DNA of 64,000 nucleotides. Source: Chrysophaeum taylorii. Lineage: Eukaryota > Sar > Pelagophyceae > Pelagomonadales > Pelagomonadaceae. A model generated the notes under the pieces. That model saw only the letters and a program-made list of their open reading frames with translations, was not told the origin of the DNA and ran no database searches. The first letter of the stretch is position 1; each line of letters opens with the position of its first letter. The stretch covers positions 39,025 to 103,024 of the forward strand of contig JAQMWT010000683.1 in NCBI GenBank assembly GCA_029834535.1, read 5' to 3'. The translations under genes and the position numbers were made by a program. Shown piece by piece: positions 9,430-21,183 of the stretch.

Positions 9430-10080
9430 TGACGACGACGTCTGTGCCGCCAACCAATATATACTGAATCAGGCACCAAGCCTAGCGATGACACATTTTC
9501 CAACATCATCGACTATTTCCCGCAGAGTCGCAGTTTTCGTATGTGCCGCCTACACCGCAGGGGAGCCCCAGAAGAAGACACATTCTCTGCACGGATGCAA
9601 CGGCCCCGGCACCGAATTATGTTTGCTTGACGGCGGAGCATCTTTTTGCTTCACTCGCACCACAACAAACATGGTTCAAGAATCCATACGCAGGATTCCC
9701 GAGCATACCATCCGCATGGGAAGAGGCACTCTCACCAGCAGTTTCATAGGTATAAAGCCACAATATCTGCAAGCTGCAGGTCTCTCCTCACATGACATTA
9801 AAAGCTCTACTGGCCACGCATCATAGTTGGTTTTCCTAGTCGTCCCACATTTCCGACCACGTTTACAGGTTATAGCGACATCGCAGTTGAAAGCTCTAAA
9901 TGTTCAGGCAACGGACCCTCCGCTGCCGCACAAGCCAAACTTGTATGAAATTCGGCCAAATTCCATTTCGGACCCTCATGACTACAAAACACTTCTAAAA
10001 CCACTGCTGTAGTTGTCGCTCATAGACAGACGAACGGCCTCCTGTCACTGCCATCTCATCCTAAGAATACATTCGCCAAT
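9430..10080 (+). pseudogene. copia-B aspartic protease region
   Basis: Reads SLHGCNGPGTELCLLDGGAS with the active-site loop at about 9629-9643. DGGAS stands where most copia proteases have D-S/T-G-A/T, and the same variant occurs in C and D. It is followed by IPEHTIRMGRGTL, IKPQYLQAAGLSSHDIK and the β-rich LVFLVVPHFRP. A TAG at 9824-9826 and a further stop near 10010 break the frame in this copy. The protease would process the polyprotein. Confidence 0.65.
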
Positions 10081-11900
10081 GTGGTCAGCTTTCACACTCG
10101 TCGCGAAATGTCCCTCGAGGATGAAATCGCTAACATTACGCAAAAAGTCGCCACAGCGCGATCGCAGTCTCACTTTCCAGATTTCGCTAAATTGCAAGCC
10201 CATTCTGCTTTTCTGACGGAATTTTTCAAGCTGCCGTGCCCCTACTTGGATTATGCACTCACTGGCACCGCGGACCTCTCTGTGTTCACACAACCCCCTC
10301 CGCTGCATACTGCCATTATCGCAGGTGGACTCCATCATAAATGCTTCACCTCTTTTCGCAAACGCTTCGACAAACGCATTACTGTCGTTGTCACCTGTGA
10401 AATCAATCCAACCATGCACGCTCGCGCGCAACAATTGTTCCCATATGCTCAGCATTATAGGGATCTCAGGCAAGTTACTGCCGTTCTCCAAACCGGCAAA
10501 CTACGACTGCCTCGACTTGACATGGCTGTATTCACCCTGCCCTGTCAACACCTCCGCGTAGTGAAGGAATATGATGGCTATGCAACTCCAGCGACTGCCG
10601 ATCTCTTTGTCAAAGAGGAAATTCGCTTCGTTCGTTGCACGCTCCCGACATACACCATTGTCGAGAACGTTCCACCTAACCCGAGAACTCATCACGAATA
10701 TACGCAACTCGCCAAACACTACCAAATTATGGGCTACTTCCGACACTCCGGTGTCTACAACGCCTCAGCCTTCGGCGACGCTATAAGCAAGCACCGATAT
10801 CTCGCTGTCTTCGCTCGGCACCCGCTAGATGGCTACAATCTCAAGAAAACCGCCTCCTCCTGGTTGACATCCCCACAGAGCATGGTCCCCTTCTTGGACC
10901 CTAGTCCCACCATCCGAGAAGATCTCTGGATACCCACCCGCCCCCGCCCTTCACGGCACTGTGACCCGCTCAAATTCGGATTACGATCAGCACAAGGCTG
11001 TATTCTCGTACACACCCGCCAATGCAGCTCAACTCTCGATTTCCGAAAATGCGCGCATCTGCCAAATGCTCGCACGCCTCAAGCAGCCCTTCATGGATCT
11101 TGGACTGGACGCAGACGGCAACTCCTATGCCTCCATGACTTCCATCCCACATCTTCTGGTATTTACACTGCTGCACAACCATTTGCAGCAACAAACCACT
11201 CTCGCCTCCTGGAAGACGCTTCGCTGCTTCCACGCTCCCGAGTCAAAATGCGCCTACCAGCTGGATGGACTCGTCCCCGGCACCGCTGCTATCGCCCATG
11301 CGTGCAGCTACTTCACGAGCGCCTCGCTCACGCTCCATTCGCACCCCCCCCCAGATCCTGGACTGCTCCCACCAGACTGCCGTTTTCTCGCCGCAACACG
11401 CCGTCTCTCTGTCCGTCCCCAAGGGCACCGCTTTTCTGGTCGTGGCTTTCAACACCTCCTTACCTGCCGCGCACAACTGCTCGCGTCCCTCCAAGTCGGC
11501 CCACTACATGAATCGCTCGCACCCCGGCTTTGCCGCGATCGATACACGAGGGCGCATCACTCTCGACGACCCCACGGGACTCGTAATGTCCGAAGCACGT
11601 CCCACTTACGCGGACTATGTCGGTCACATCGGCGACACGCTCCAGGAAGGCACTAGGTGGTACTCGGTCACTGGCCCGTACCCCACCAATACGAGTTATA
11701 CTCCAATGCACTACTGCTGATCTCCCCCAATCGAATCCGATACGCGACTCTCAACGAAATCGCAAAATTTGGACACCATTCGGACCCAGAGCTCCTCCGC
11801 TTGTTCCGCCAACACCCGCCGTTCTTCGCGTTCAAGGCACTGGCCAACGCTGTCCCACACAACATGCTCCAGGTCAAGTACAGCGCTGTCCTCGCGCATC
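10081..11900 (+). pseudogene. copia-B cytosine-5 DNA methyltransferase-like domain
   Basis: A class-I methyltransferase with C5-cytosine landmarks in order: degenerate motif I (TAIIAGGLHHKCF), II/III (VVTCEINPTMHARA, YRDLRQVTAVLQTG), catalytic motif IV (VFTLPCQHL, Cys near 10543), VI (TIVENVPPN, near 10655-10680), VIII (YNASAFGDAISKHRYLAVFA, near 10773-10815). After an insert of about 300 residues in the target-recognition position come IX (RYATLNEIAKFG) and X (FKALANAVPHNML, near 11830-11870). The family transfers methyl from SAM to cytosine C5. Frameshifts at C-runs near 10935 and 11341-11352 and before 11700 inactivate this copy. It lies between protease and integrase. Alternative: a non-DNA methyltransferase, but LPCQ plus ENV plus NAVP together argue for C5. 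Confidence 0.8.
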
Positions 11901-12240
11901 ACGTCTCGCATCACCATATGAACCTTCACATCGAATGGGACGCCCTACGCAATGGCATTTCTAGCCCAGAAGACATCTGTAAGGTCACCGAATTCTTCTC
12001 CAACATCTCCGGCCGCCTCCTAGCAGTTGAAGAACTCCACCGCACATCACTATTCAGTGATGTTGCAGACGCTCACCACGCCGCGATTCAAAAGTCGCCC
12101 AACTCGACAAACCTCGAAACGTTACTCGCCGAAGCCACCGTTGCAAAAGCCAGAGTCGACAAACGAGCCACCCCCCCGAGCACACCGACTGTCGCGCTGC
12201 CTCATTTCCACAAGCCTGGCACCACTCAGCACGCCCAAAG

Positions 12241-13160
12241 AGTGCACCTGGAGACTCGCTGGCACCGCATTCACCATCAACAGCCCGAGGTTCTTCGCCG
12301 CACGATCGCAGCTAACGTCACTAACCTCCGCCCAGCCGATGATCGGTATCTGCAGGACTGCACCGACTGCAAGCGCTGCCAGTCGCACGTCAGTTTCAGC
12401 CACAAGAACACTTCTTGGTCGCATGACGAGCTGCCTATGCCCCTGGTCAACATCTCCACATGGATGTGTCCTACCCGAGCATCAGTAAATGCTATGGTGG
12501 ATTTCGTTACATCATGCACTTCGCGTGCGTTATATCGGCCCACAAATGGGTATATTTCTTGCGAAAACTAGACGCACAGGACGCTCATGCAGGAGTCCTC
12601 TATGTGGTCAACGTCGTAAACGTCGAATTCGATGTACATGTGAAGATGATATCATCAGACGCATTCTCGACAGTCCGCTCCGAAGCTTTTCACCCGCTCA
12701 AAGTGCAACTTGGCATCCAGTTCCAAATCATTGGTCGCCAGCTACACCAGCGGAACTTAGCGGAATATATCATAAAGGAAACACCCGGGGCACCGTCATT
12801 CGCCTTCTGAATATGCGACACGTTCGCATTGAAGGGAAACACATTAGCGCCGAGTATTACCATCCGTTTGCTCTACTGCACAAGATCCAAGCCGACAACC
12901 CACGCTCCCATGGACTGGCTTCGCGCACCCACATGTCTTGCACCGTCCCCAGGCACCATGTCATCAAAGGCACCACTCTTGAAACTCCTCCCGTTGGCGA
13001 ACCAGTCACTTTCGTGTACCCGAAAAGCCAGAAGATGGTGCCCTCCAGCGTCTCGGCCTCCTACTTCCACAGCAACAATTATCTGCCTAACCTCCCGGGC
13101 ACTGACATATTTATCCGCGATGTCCACAGCTCCATCGTGCTTGTACATCAAGGGAAGTAA
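12241..13160 (+). pseudogene. copia-B integrase
   Basis: The N-terminal zinc finger reads WHRIHHQQPEVLRRTIA with C..C further on (DCTDCKRC). The core has the first Asp in MDVSYPSISKCYGG (near 12460), second Asp in MISSDAFS, and Glu in LAEYIIKE. A C-terminal region ends SSIVLVHQGK at 13160. The finger and the core are in different frames, and there is a shift near 12790. The same layout is cleaner in copia-C. Confidence 0.7.
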
Positions 13161-13202
13161 GGGAAAATCTCCACGTCAAACGACTTCCACGTCGACGCAG
13201 AT

Positions 13203-15147
13203 GTGCCTGTTAATCGTAACATTGAATTGAGCACGTCAAAGCACAGGCACAGTCTCCAACAAACTCACGACAAGATAGCCCGTTTCCAGCCATCAGCAAC
13301 CAGCCGACGCCGGAACTTAGACAGGAATCACCAAATGAGGGCGAGAGTCGCAATCACGACCACGACGACAAACCTGACGATAAGGATGCGGATCCAGATC
13401 AAAACTCTGCCACCAGTCCAAGCTCATACAGTGACGAGCCACCCGAACAGGACTTTCGTTCCTCAACAGGCCTCCTCCATCGGACTGCAGTATCACGATG
13501 CCTAAGCGACACGGCCAACTACAGGTTGTTCTCGGCGACTCAGGTTTCACCCCAGTCATTGTGCATCGCAACCAGAGTGGCAAACTCAAGGCAGATCTCT
13601 AGGACGAACGCGGTTTCCGCATTCCTAAAGACCAACTTTACATCGTGAAACGTGTTGACGATGGGCAGCTGTTCACCAGACGCATTATCGCCCCGGAGTA
13701 TGGTCGCAACTGGAAGTACAAGATCAGCCCACTGCACGCGCCACAGCCAACATGTCTAGCACGTTGATGTTCATTATCAGTGTCAGCGCTCTGAACCAAG
13801 GCCATGCCCCCAGCCTCGCGTCCGATTGTAACATTAGGAGACGTGCCAAGCCACCAGACGATGTACCGATAGGATGCCTCCTCGTGCACACTACTCAAGA
13901 TTGCGGCATATTGGGCGGGAGCGCACTGGATCTGCAGAGACAAACAGACGCCGAACTCACGCATGTCGACTTCCCAAAGAAGACGTATCATTCGTCTGTT
14001 CTAGTTGACCACCTGGACAACGACAACTCTGTCCTCGAGAACTACGTGTGCCATGACAATTTGTCACCGGCTGAGTACTATGCACGGCAATGGAACCAAG
14101 AATTCTGTTGAATGAGTTCCGCCCTCTTATGGGGCGTCTCTGCGCACCAGCACTACCATATAGCTTCTCGTCATAGACACGCTTTCATGCTTGACTCCGG
14201 CGAACTCGGTCACCTTTTTCTAAGTCAAAGTGATCCCAACCAAGACATTCTTCAAGAACTCATGGACTATGACTTGCAGCACATCGACCATGTCGTGTTA
14301 CAGCTCGTGACTGCTGATGACATTGTCTATGAGCCTGAGAAAATGGTCGAACTCAAGGGCATCAGCGAAGAAGACAAGCTCACGCACATCGCTTCAATTC
14401 GCAAGGAGATCGAGGGACTATGCTCTAATGGCGTCTTCACGCTGGAGCCATTGCCGCCGGATCGTTCGTCAATATCGACGAAGCTCGTGAGGAAGGTCAA
14501 GTATTTTGCTGACGGAACTCCGGACCGCTATAAGGCTCGCCTAGTCAGTCGCCCGAGGTTTCTTGGCACACGTCGGCATCGATTCCTATGCCACCTCTTC
14601 ACCGACCGCGATGCTCGCCACCAACCGGTTATTGCTAGCCATCGCCGTGGAGTATAAGCTCCCCGTCGCGCACGCGGACATCCCACAGGCCTTCATCCAA
14701 TCGGCGCTTGATCGCCCGGTATGGATCGATTTCCCTCGTGGTATTCGTGTCTCGCAGAAACTCATTCCGCAGATACAGAAGAACCACCCAGTGTCCAAAA
14801 TAGCTTTGCGACTCGTGAAGGCACTCTGTGGTCTCAAACAGTCAGCTTTGTTGTGGAACATCAAGCTCGACTCGTTCTTTCGACAACACGAGTTCGAACG
14901 CTCGCAAGTCGACACTCGTCTCTACATAAGCTGGGATCGATCTATCAACAGATGGGTTCTTCTATCCGTCTCTGTCGACGATCTTTTGATCACTGGTACC
15001 AACACTGCCAAAATTACAACTCTTCGCAGTGCTTTGGAGAAAGAATATGGCAAAGGCACCTGGCACGACAGTATTCGATCTTTTATTGGTATTGACGTGC
15101 ATTACAATGTCTCCGCTGGTCATCTCACTATGAATGTCGCAGCCTAG
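13203..15147 (+). pseudogene. copia-B linker and reverse transcriptase
   Basis: An acidic Pro-rich linker (13203-13740) leads to RT. Landmarks are YHSSVLVDHLDNDNSVLENY, EIEGLCSNGVFTLEPLPPDR, DGTPDRYKARLVS, a frameshift near 14560, VAHADIPQAFIQSALDRPVW, LVKALCGLKQSALLWNIKLD and the catalytic loop LLSVSVDDLLITG (14962-14995). A TGA at 14109-14111 splits the linker, and TAG 15145-15147 ends the frame. RT copies the element RNA to DNA. Confidence 0.75.
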
Positions 15148-15156
15148 ATCACCAAA

Positions 15157-16157
15157 ATGCCCGCTGAGCATAAGCTCAACATTCGCGGCTCAGACATTCC
15201 TTTCTCTGAACTGCTCACTCCGAAGCCACCGGCTAAGCTCCTCTCCGATTTGGCTCGTACTCTCGAAGTCCTTCGCAAACATTTTCCTCATTACTGTGGC
15301 ACTAGCATCTATTTATTTGTCACATGTCGCGCTGATATTACAATTCTGTGCAACAAATGCTGCAAAGGCATGCACAATCCTGAGCAGACTCATCTTCTGC
15401 ACTTGTATGTTTTACTTCGCTACTTGAAGGGTGCCCCGAATGATTCTTTAGATTATTCATCGGACAGCCCCTCCATTACGCCCTTTATTCAGCACTTGAT
15501 CACCAACTAGCCCGAATTGCATCATCTTAGTTCACCCATTATTTGTTTCACTGATGCCAGTTTCGCTGACAATTCCGATCCCCGCTTACGATCTCACTCT
15601 GGTGCTTGTATTTTCGTTTTTGGCAGTCTCGTATTTTGGTCTAGTAAACGACAGACTCTCACTGCCAAGAGCACCATGGAAGCGAACTCAACGCCGCTAG
15701 CGCAGCTGCTGATGAATACCAATGGTTTCATAAGATCTTTTCTTCCCACCCCTATTTATTTTCGCGTGATCAAGCTCTCGCTATCCCCCCGCTTATTGAC
15801 AACGCTAGCGCATTACATGTTGCTAATCATCCTAAAGTCAGTGCACCCTTTCGTCATATTAACTTACGAGAATCCCGCATCCGTGACTACCAAGCCAATT
15901 CTGTGATTCGTCCACTCTGGTGTAGTACTCAGTACCAGATTGCGGATCATTTTCCGAAACTTATATCTCGCACTTTGTTTCACAAGTCAAGAACGCCTAT
16001 GGTGTTCATTCCACCTCTTCCCCACCTCCATCTCACCAAGTCAATCTCTCATCTTATCTTCCACCATACGACTCCGTTCAAAACACTATTCACATTCCGG
16101 TTGACGGGAAATCTCTTCCTGTTTAGTTTGATCCAAATTTGCTCGCTCCCGAGTTCT
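15157..16157 (+). pseudogene. copia-B RNase H
   Basis: Contains CFTDASFADNSDPRLRSHSG (first Asp) and LTAKSTMEANS where copia-C has MEAELIAAS. Frameshifts follow before the LIDNASAL-like and VADHFPKL-like segments. It ends just before the 3' LTR. RNase H would degrade the RNA strand during reverse transcription; this copy is broken. Confidence 0.65.
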
Positions 16158-16160
16158 ATC

Positions 16161-16367
16161 TGTGAGGGCGTAGAGATATAAAATTACATAGAGGGTTAGT
16201 ACCCCCCTATCCTAGGGTTAGCACCTTCTTGTCTTTTATTAAAACCAGAAAAACGCTGTGTTATCAACACACTGTCCTCGTTGTTCGGAACAGGACAAGG
16301 GCAGCTCTATCACTGCTCTCACTCTGCCGAAGGGTAACACAGTAGAAAATACTGTTATCTATGGACA
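16161..16367 (+). repeat. copia-B 3' LTR
   Basis: About 207 bp from TGTGAGGGCG to tggaca. It shares the central 'tatcctagggttag', 'aacgctgtg' and 'gaagggtaacac' blocks with the LTRs at 1162 and 28210. The next base begins an unrelated Helitron fragment whose frame continues out of the LTR. Confidence 0.75.
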
Positions 16368-18600
16368 TCGCCAGGACGAAATCGTGCACACCAATGCAGC
16401 CGCCTTCCACAACTGTTTCGAGGCCGCAAACGGCGAAGGCCGATTCCACCTTGTCCCAGAAGCCGTCCGTGAAAATGGTACCGTGGACGTCTGCTCCAAG
16501 TGCTATCAAGCTTTAAGTTCCGATTCTGCACGAAGGCAAGCTGCGCCCAAAAACACGATCGCCTCTGGTGCCGATTTCGGCCGTCTCAGAATCAAGCTGG
16601 ATGACGGGAGCGATCTCGACATGTCGCACCCATCCGACATCGAAGTTCTGCTTCTAGCTCGAGCGCGTGCCTACTTGCGCGTGCTCAAAGTCGTTGCAAC
16701 CGGGCGTCGTTCTCGTCTACGCGGCCAAACCATCACATTCCCTCAGCACGTCGTCCTGGACGAAGCCGACGAACAGTTTGGTCGCCGCATTGACCGCAAG
16801 GCCATTGATGTCGCACTCAACTACGTCCTCGTATTCGTTGTTGGTCCAGAAGGCACACGAGGACAACTCGAGCGTAATAAGGTTCTTCACATGTTCGACA
16901 CGCGCATCCGACCTCACGTTGTCTTCAACTTGATGCAAGTGCAGTATCACGCCCCGGACCTGGACGTCCGCAACGAGAATATCCTCGAACCTGGCGACTA
17001 TGACTCCTTCCAAGAGAATTTTGGCGACTTCTTGCAAATCCGCCAAGGTCAGACGCGCAGCGACGCCGAAACTTACGTCGTCGAGGTCCTCAAACAAAAG
17101 GCGCGTCGCGTGCAAGACACGAAACTCGACGAAGCTGCGATACCGTCCGACGTCGCGAACGTCCGGGCCATTGCTCAAAGTGACCATCATCGTGCAGTAG
17201 ACGAAGGAAGACGACCTCGAGGCGACGGCGAACAATCGAGCGACAACAACGACAACGTCGCGAACGACGGCGACGACCCAACACTAACGGAAGTCGGTCA
17301 CATCGGTATTTTACCCCGACAAGAACAAACCGCGACGGTCATCCTTGAAAGCATGGAGGCGACGGCGAAGGACATCATGCAGAAACTTGTAGACGAGTCT
17401 CCGTTAAAAGAGATCCAAATCGTCAAAGAGAAAGAGCGACGCTACGAGCTGCGCCGAGGCATCGTCCCCCTAGATGATTATGCGGGGTTTCCGCAAGCGG
17501 TATACGATACATTCATCCACCTATTTGTTACGCGTCGCGGTATCACGCTCAACAGGATCATCCCACCCGACAAGTACCGTCAGCTCGCGCTCGTTTTCGA
17601 TAATCGATTTGCACCTTCGATGCCACTCTTGTTTACGTGCGCGAACACGATCCGGCGTCACGACGCGAGGCGGGCTGTTGCTGGCAGCATCAACGCCAAC
17701 CCTGAGAAATTCGAGAACTTCAAAGACTTGGTGACGCGCTAAGATTTCAGATTTCAGGACGACGCTCGAATTCGCGAAGAAAAACCCCAAGAAGAAAGAA
17801 GCCAAGAATCTCGTCAAGCAAGTCCATGACTTTATGCAAATCCCTTCCGGCAAAGTACGTGGAGCAGTGCCGAGCGCGACGCCGAGATGAGACACGTCAT
17901 GAACGACATGAGAAACCACGGACCGGGAGCCGTCTTCGTCACCCACGCGATGGACGACGTCCATGACGACGACACCGTACGTCTTGCGTAGGCTTTCACA
18001 AAGCATGGAGGTTTTCCCTGTCTCGATGATCCCAACACGCCCAAGATACTCCAGCAACTCGCGTGGCCAAACGACGACCACCCCGAAGCTCAAATCGTGC
18101 TCGACGACGCGAAGCTCAACCAACTGGCGAGCGACAACCCCGTTGCCACTGCGCTCGTTTTCGACTTCAACAACCAAAACATGAAAATGTCCTGCGCATA
18201 GACGAAACCCGCCTCAAAGACGAAGACTTGCGTCGTCAACCTCCAGGTCTCTTCGGGCGCGCGGTTGCAATGCGCATGGTCGTCGAATCCAGCAAAAAGA
18301 TGGCCCAACACGGCCACTCGATTTTATATGGAGGGCTCCCTCCTCGTATGTTGGCCTTCATCGTGCATCGCGCGGATCTCCGAGACGCCATGATCGAAGC
18401 TCGCTACACTCAAATTCGGGGTGACTTGCCCTACTCGTACAACGCCGTCGACGTCGCCGAGCGCATCCTTCGCCAACCACGAATCAAAGAACGAGGCGAT
18501 TTCACGATCGCACGAAACGCCCAATCCGGGGAGTACAACCGTGTCGAACTCGAACATCGAGCTCTTCGATGTGTAGCGCACACTATGACGCACCAACACT
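16368..18600 (+). pseudogene. Helitron Rep protein, N-terminal half
   Basis: The open frame to 17742 (it starts inside the LTR) contains VDVCSKCYQALSS, TIASGADFGRL, ARAYLRVLKVVATGRR and TITFPQHVVLDEADEQFGRR. That order matches the DUF6570-type segment found upstream of Helitron Rep. After stops and shifts comes a Helitron-like N domain: MRHVMNDMRNHGPGAVFVTH, ASDNPVATALVFDF, then GHSILYGGLPPRMLAFIVHR and DLRDAMIEARYTQ. The rolling-circle HUH/Tyr segment and helicase are absent here. It is bounded by the copia-B LTR and by copia-C gag at 18601, so it is a captured or residual piece, not a whole element. Confidence 0.7.
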
Positions 18601-19854
18601 GAAATCCATGAACCTGCGCATTATATAGATTATATGCGCCACGTTCAACAACAGCTTCGCCAAATCACCGACGATGCCTCTCTCCAACTTACCGACAAAA
18701 TGATCCTCAAGGAAATCCACCAGATCCTACGGTTCAAATACCCTCCAAGCTTGCTTGACTCCCGCGCCCCAACGCATATAAAAGGCTTTACTCGTCTTGC
18801 CAGCTGCCTTCGCACCCCCAACGACTCGCTGTTACTCGACGAAGAGAAAGACGCGATAAACCATTTGCCCAAGTTGATCGCCCGCATCACGGTTATCTCC
18901 ACCTTCGAGCGCAACTTTTGGGCTCACCTCGAGCCTCACCCCACTCTGAATTTCAAACCGTTGCGATTCGTCACTGACTTCGGTCGTCTGCCGACCAAAG
19001 ATAAAGACAATCCACGTTTTCGCTCCCGCCGCCATGGCCTCCACCTCACCGAAGATAACGCCGACACCTCACCCTCTGAAGATGAAATTCCCCCAGATCC
19101 TGACGAAGCATCCCCAGAAGATAACGACCCCGTCGCTGTCTTTCTCACGGAAGCCAACCTCGATCAAGATGACGACACCGATCTCATCCAACATCTACAC
19201 GCTTACCGAAAGAAACAGATGTCCCGCCATCAGAAGAAGACCCCCCCGAAAAAGTCGCCAAATCCTCGCTCCCCGTCGTACTACGATATCAATGACAGCC
19301 CTAAGCCCAAGGCCACCCCTGTCACCCCAACAAAGAACAAACACAACCCCCGTGCTCCTCCTGTCACCCCAGACAAACGCGAGCACCCGCACCTCCGCAA
19401 GGTCACTTTTCCCACTCAAACCCATCCACCAGAACCATCCACTCCCGACCAACGGCTCAAAGTCCCCCTCCTTGATGTTCGTCGCAAGCTCCAGATCATC
19501 CGGGACCTTAGTCAAGCCGGTCGCCAACACACATCCAACTCAGAGCGCATGACCAAGCTCATCAACCTCATCACCACTATTTCCGATGAGATACGTCTCA
19601 CCGAGGCCGATTCCGACGCCGCCGAGTTCCTTCCGGTGCTATCATCCGATCCCCAGGATGATCCACCCGATGAGGGCGCAGCCGACGACGTAGATGACCA
19701 AGGCCACTTCGGTTTCTATGATGATCACGGACAGCTAGGCCTCTACGACGATAACATTCCCGACATAGATGATGAAGACGACTCCGCTGAAGACTACGCA
19801 CACCGCCACAGCGACCACCTGCGTGCTCTACACCGTAGTCAGCTTTTTCGATGA
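18601..19854 (+). CDS. copia-C Gag, partial (N-terminus missing)
   Basis: Open from the truncation point with EIHEPAHYIDYMRHVQQQLR to the TGA at 19852-19854; the first ATG is 18634. Segments in order are a helical core (HIKGFTRLASCLRTPNDSLL), an acidic stretch (DTSPSEDEIPPDPDEASPED), a basic Pro-rich stretch (KKTPPKKSPNPRSPSYYDIN), DKREHPHLRKVTFPTQ, LINLITTISDEIRLTEAD and repeats of (D/G)xGHFGFYDD, ending LHRSQLFR. The stop overlaps the ATG of the next frame as ATGA (19851-19854), so restart or frameshift could couple the two. No zinc knuckle is visible. Confidence 0.75.
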   Translation, partial: EIHEPAHYIDYMRHVQQQLRQITDDASLQLTDKMILKEIHQILRFKYPPSLLDSRAPTHIKGFTRLASCLRTPNDSLLLDEEKDAINHLPKLIARITVISTFERNFWAHLEPHPTLNFKPLRFVTDFGRLPTKDKDNPRFRSRRHGLHLTEDNADTSPSEDEIPPDPDEASPEDNDPVAVFLTEANLDQDDDTDLIQHLHAYRKKQMSRHQKKTPPKKSPNPRSPSYYDINDSPKPKATPVTPTKNKHNPRAPPVTPDKREHPHLRKVTFPTQTHPPEPSTPDQRLKVPLLDVRRKLQIIRDLSQAGRQHTSNSERMTKLINLITTISDEIRLTEADSDAAEFLPVLSSDPQDDPPDEGAADDVDDQGHFGFYDDHGQLGLYDDNIPDIDDEDDSAEDYAHRHSDHLRALHRSQLFR

Positions 19855-20555
19855 TGGTTGCCGACGACGCCTGTGCCGCCAACCAAAAATTACTAAATCA
19901 GGCACCACGCCTCATGATGAAGAACTTCCCAACATCATCTGACATTTCCCCCAGAGTCGCAGATTTTCTTTGTGCCACTTACACGACAGGAAAGACCCCC
20001 ACAAAGACTAACTCGCTGCACGGATGCAATGGACCCGGCACTGAAATTTCTCTAATTGACGGTGGTGCATCATTTTGCTTCACTCGCACAATCCAACATT
20101 TTTTTCCCGAGTCCATACGAAGGATTCCCGAACATACCACCCGCATGGGCAGAGGCACCTTAACCAGCCACTTCATCGGTGTCAAACCGTTGTATTTGCA
20201 GGCTGCAGGTCTCTCCTCAAAGGATATCAAAGACCCCACAGGTTGCGTCTTATGCCTCGTCTTTCTGGTCGTCCCGCGTTTCAGACCAGGTCTACGGGTT
20301 ATAGCGACCTCTCAACTGAAAGCTCGGAACGTTCAAGCAACAGATCCACCGCTGCCCTACGAACCATACTTGTATGAACTTCTGACCACCTCCACTTCAG
20401 ATCCCCATGATAACAAAACACTTATAGGCACAACCGCAGTAGTTCTCGCCAATCGCCAGGCTAATGGTCTCTTGTCCCTGCCATCCCAGCCAAAGCAAAC
20501 ATTCCGCGCTGTGTTTAGTTTTCACACCGGAACAAAAGATGTCCCTCGAGGATGA
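19851..20555 (+). CDS. copia-C aspartic protease region
   Basis: A 234-codon open frame in the -1 phase relative to Gag. It carries GCNGPGTEISLIDGGASFCF with the active-site Asp in an atypical DGGAS loop, then IPEHTTRMGRGTL, LYLQAAGLSSKDI and VFLVVPRFRPGLRVIA. The end (FSFHTGTKDVPRG) runs past a shift into the methyltransferase frame that starts at 20464. B and D share the whole arrangement. Confidence 0.65.
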   Translation: MMVADDACAANQKLLNQAPRLMMKNFPTSSDISPRVADFLCATYTTGKTPTKTNSLHGCNGPGTEISLIDGGASFCFTRTIQHFFPESIRRIPEHTTRMGRGTLTSHFIGVKPLYLQAAGLSSKDIKDPTGCVLCLVFLVVPRFRPGLRVIATSQLKARNVQATDPPLPYEPYLYELLTTSTSDPHDNKTLIGTTAVVLANRQANGLLSLPSQPKQTFRAVFSFHTGTKDVPRG

Positions 20556-21183
20556 GCTCGCAAACATAACGCAAAACGTCGCAAAGACACGCTCGCAATC
20601 CCATCTCCTCGATTTCGCTAAATTACAGCATCATTATATATTATTAACGGAATTAATCAGTATACCGCGTACTGTCGTCCACCAAGAAGGCTGTGACTCT
20701 TTTCGCAAACGCTTCGACAAACGCATCACTGTCGTGGCCACCTGTGAAATCAACCCTATTATGCGCGCCCGCGCGCAGCAACTTTCCCCGCACGCTCTGC
20801 ATTATGCGGATCTAAGAAAGCTCACTGCCGCTCTGCAAACCGGCAAAATACGACTACCTCAACTTGACCTGGCTGTCTTCACCTTGCCTTGTCAACATCT
20901 GAGTGTAATGAAAGACTATGACGGCTATGCCACTCCGGTGACCGCCGGCCTTTTCGTCAAAGAACAAACCCGCTTTGTTCGTTGCACGCTCCCGACATAC
21001 ACCATTGTCGAGAATGTACCCCCAAACTCCCGAACCCACAACGAGTACACCCAGCTCGCCAAATGCTATCAGCGCATGGGTTACTTCGGACACTCCGGTG
21101 TCTACAATGCCTCCGCTTTCGGTGACGTCACAAGCAAGAACCGCTACCTCGCTGTCGTTGCCCGACTCCCGCTCACCGACTAC

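Larger units (their letters stand above)
4975..16367 (+). mobile_element. copia-B: Ty1/copia retrotransposon encoding a DNA methyltransferase (inactive)
   Basis: The domain order read along the strand is gag, aspartic protease, cytosine-5 methyltransferase-like, integrase with HHCC finger, reverse transcriptase, RNase H, 3' LTR. Integrase before RT marks the Ty1/copia superfamily. Every coding segment is broken by frameshifts, many at C-runs, or by stops. Gag is split by two DNA transposons (6754-8165 and 8180-8862). The 5' LTR retains only its last ~120 bp; the 3' LTR is complete. Copies C and D are the same family and allow domain boundaries to be read across the breaks. Confidence 0.85.

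Noticed and set aside
10081-11511. Bacterial restriction-modification methyltransferase or contamination
   Set aside because: The domain is embedded in frame between copia protease and integrase and repeats in three copies of the same element.
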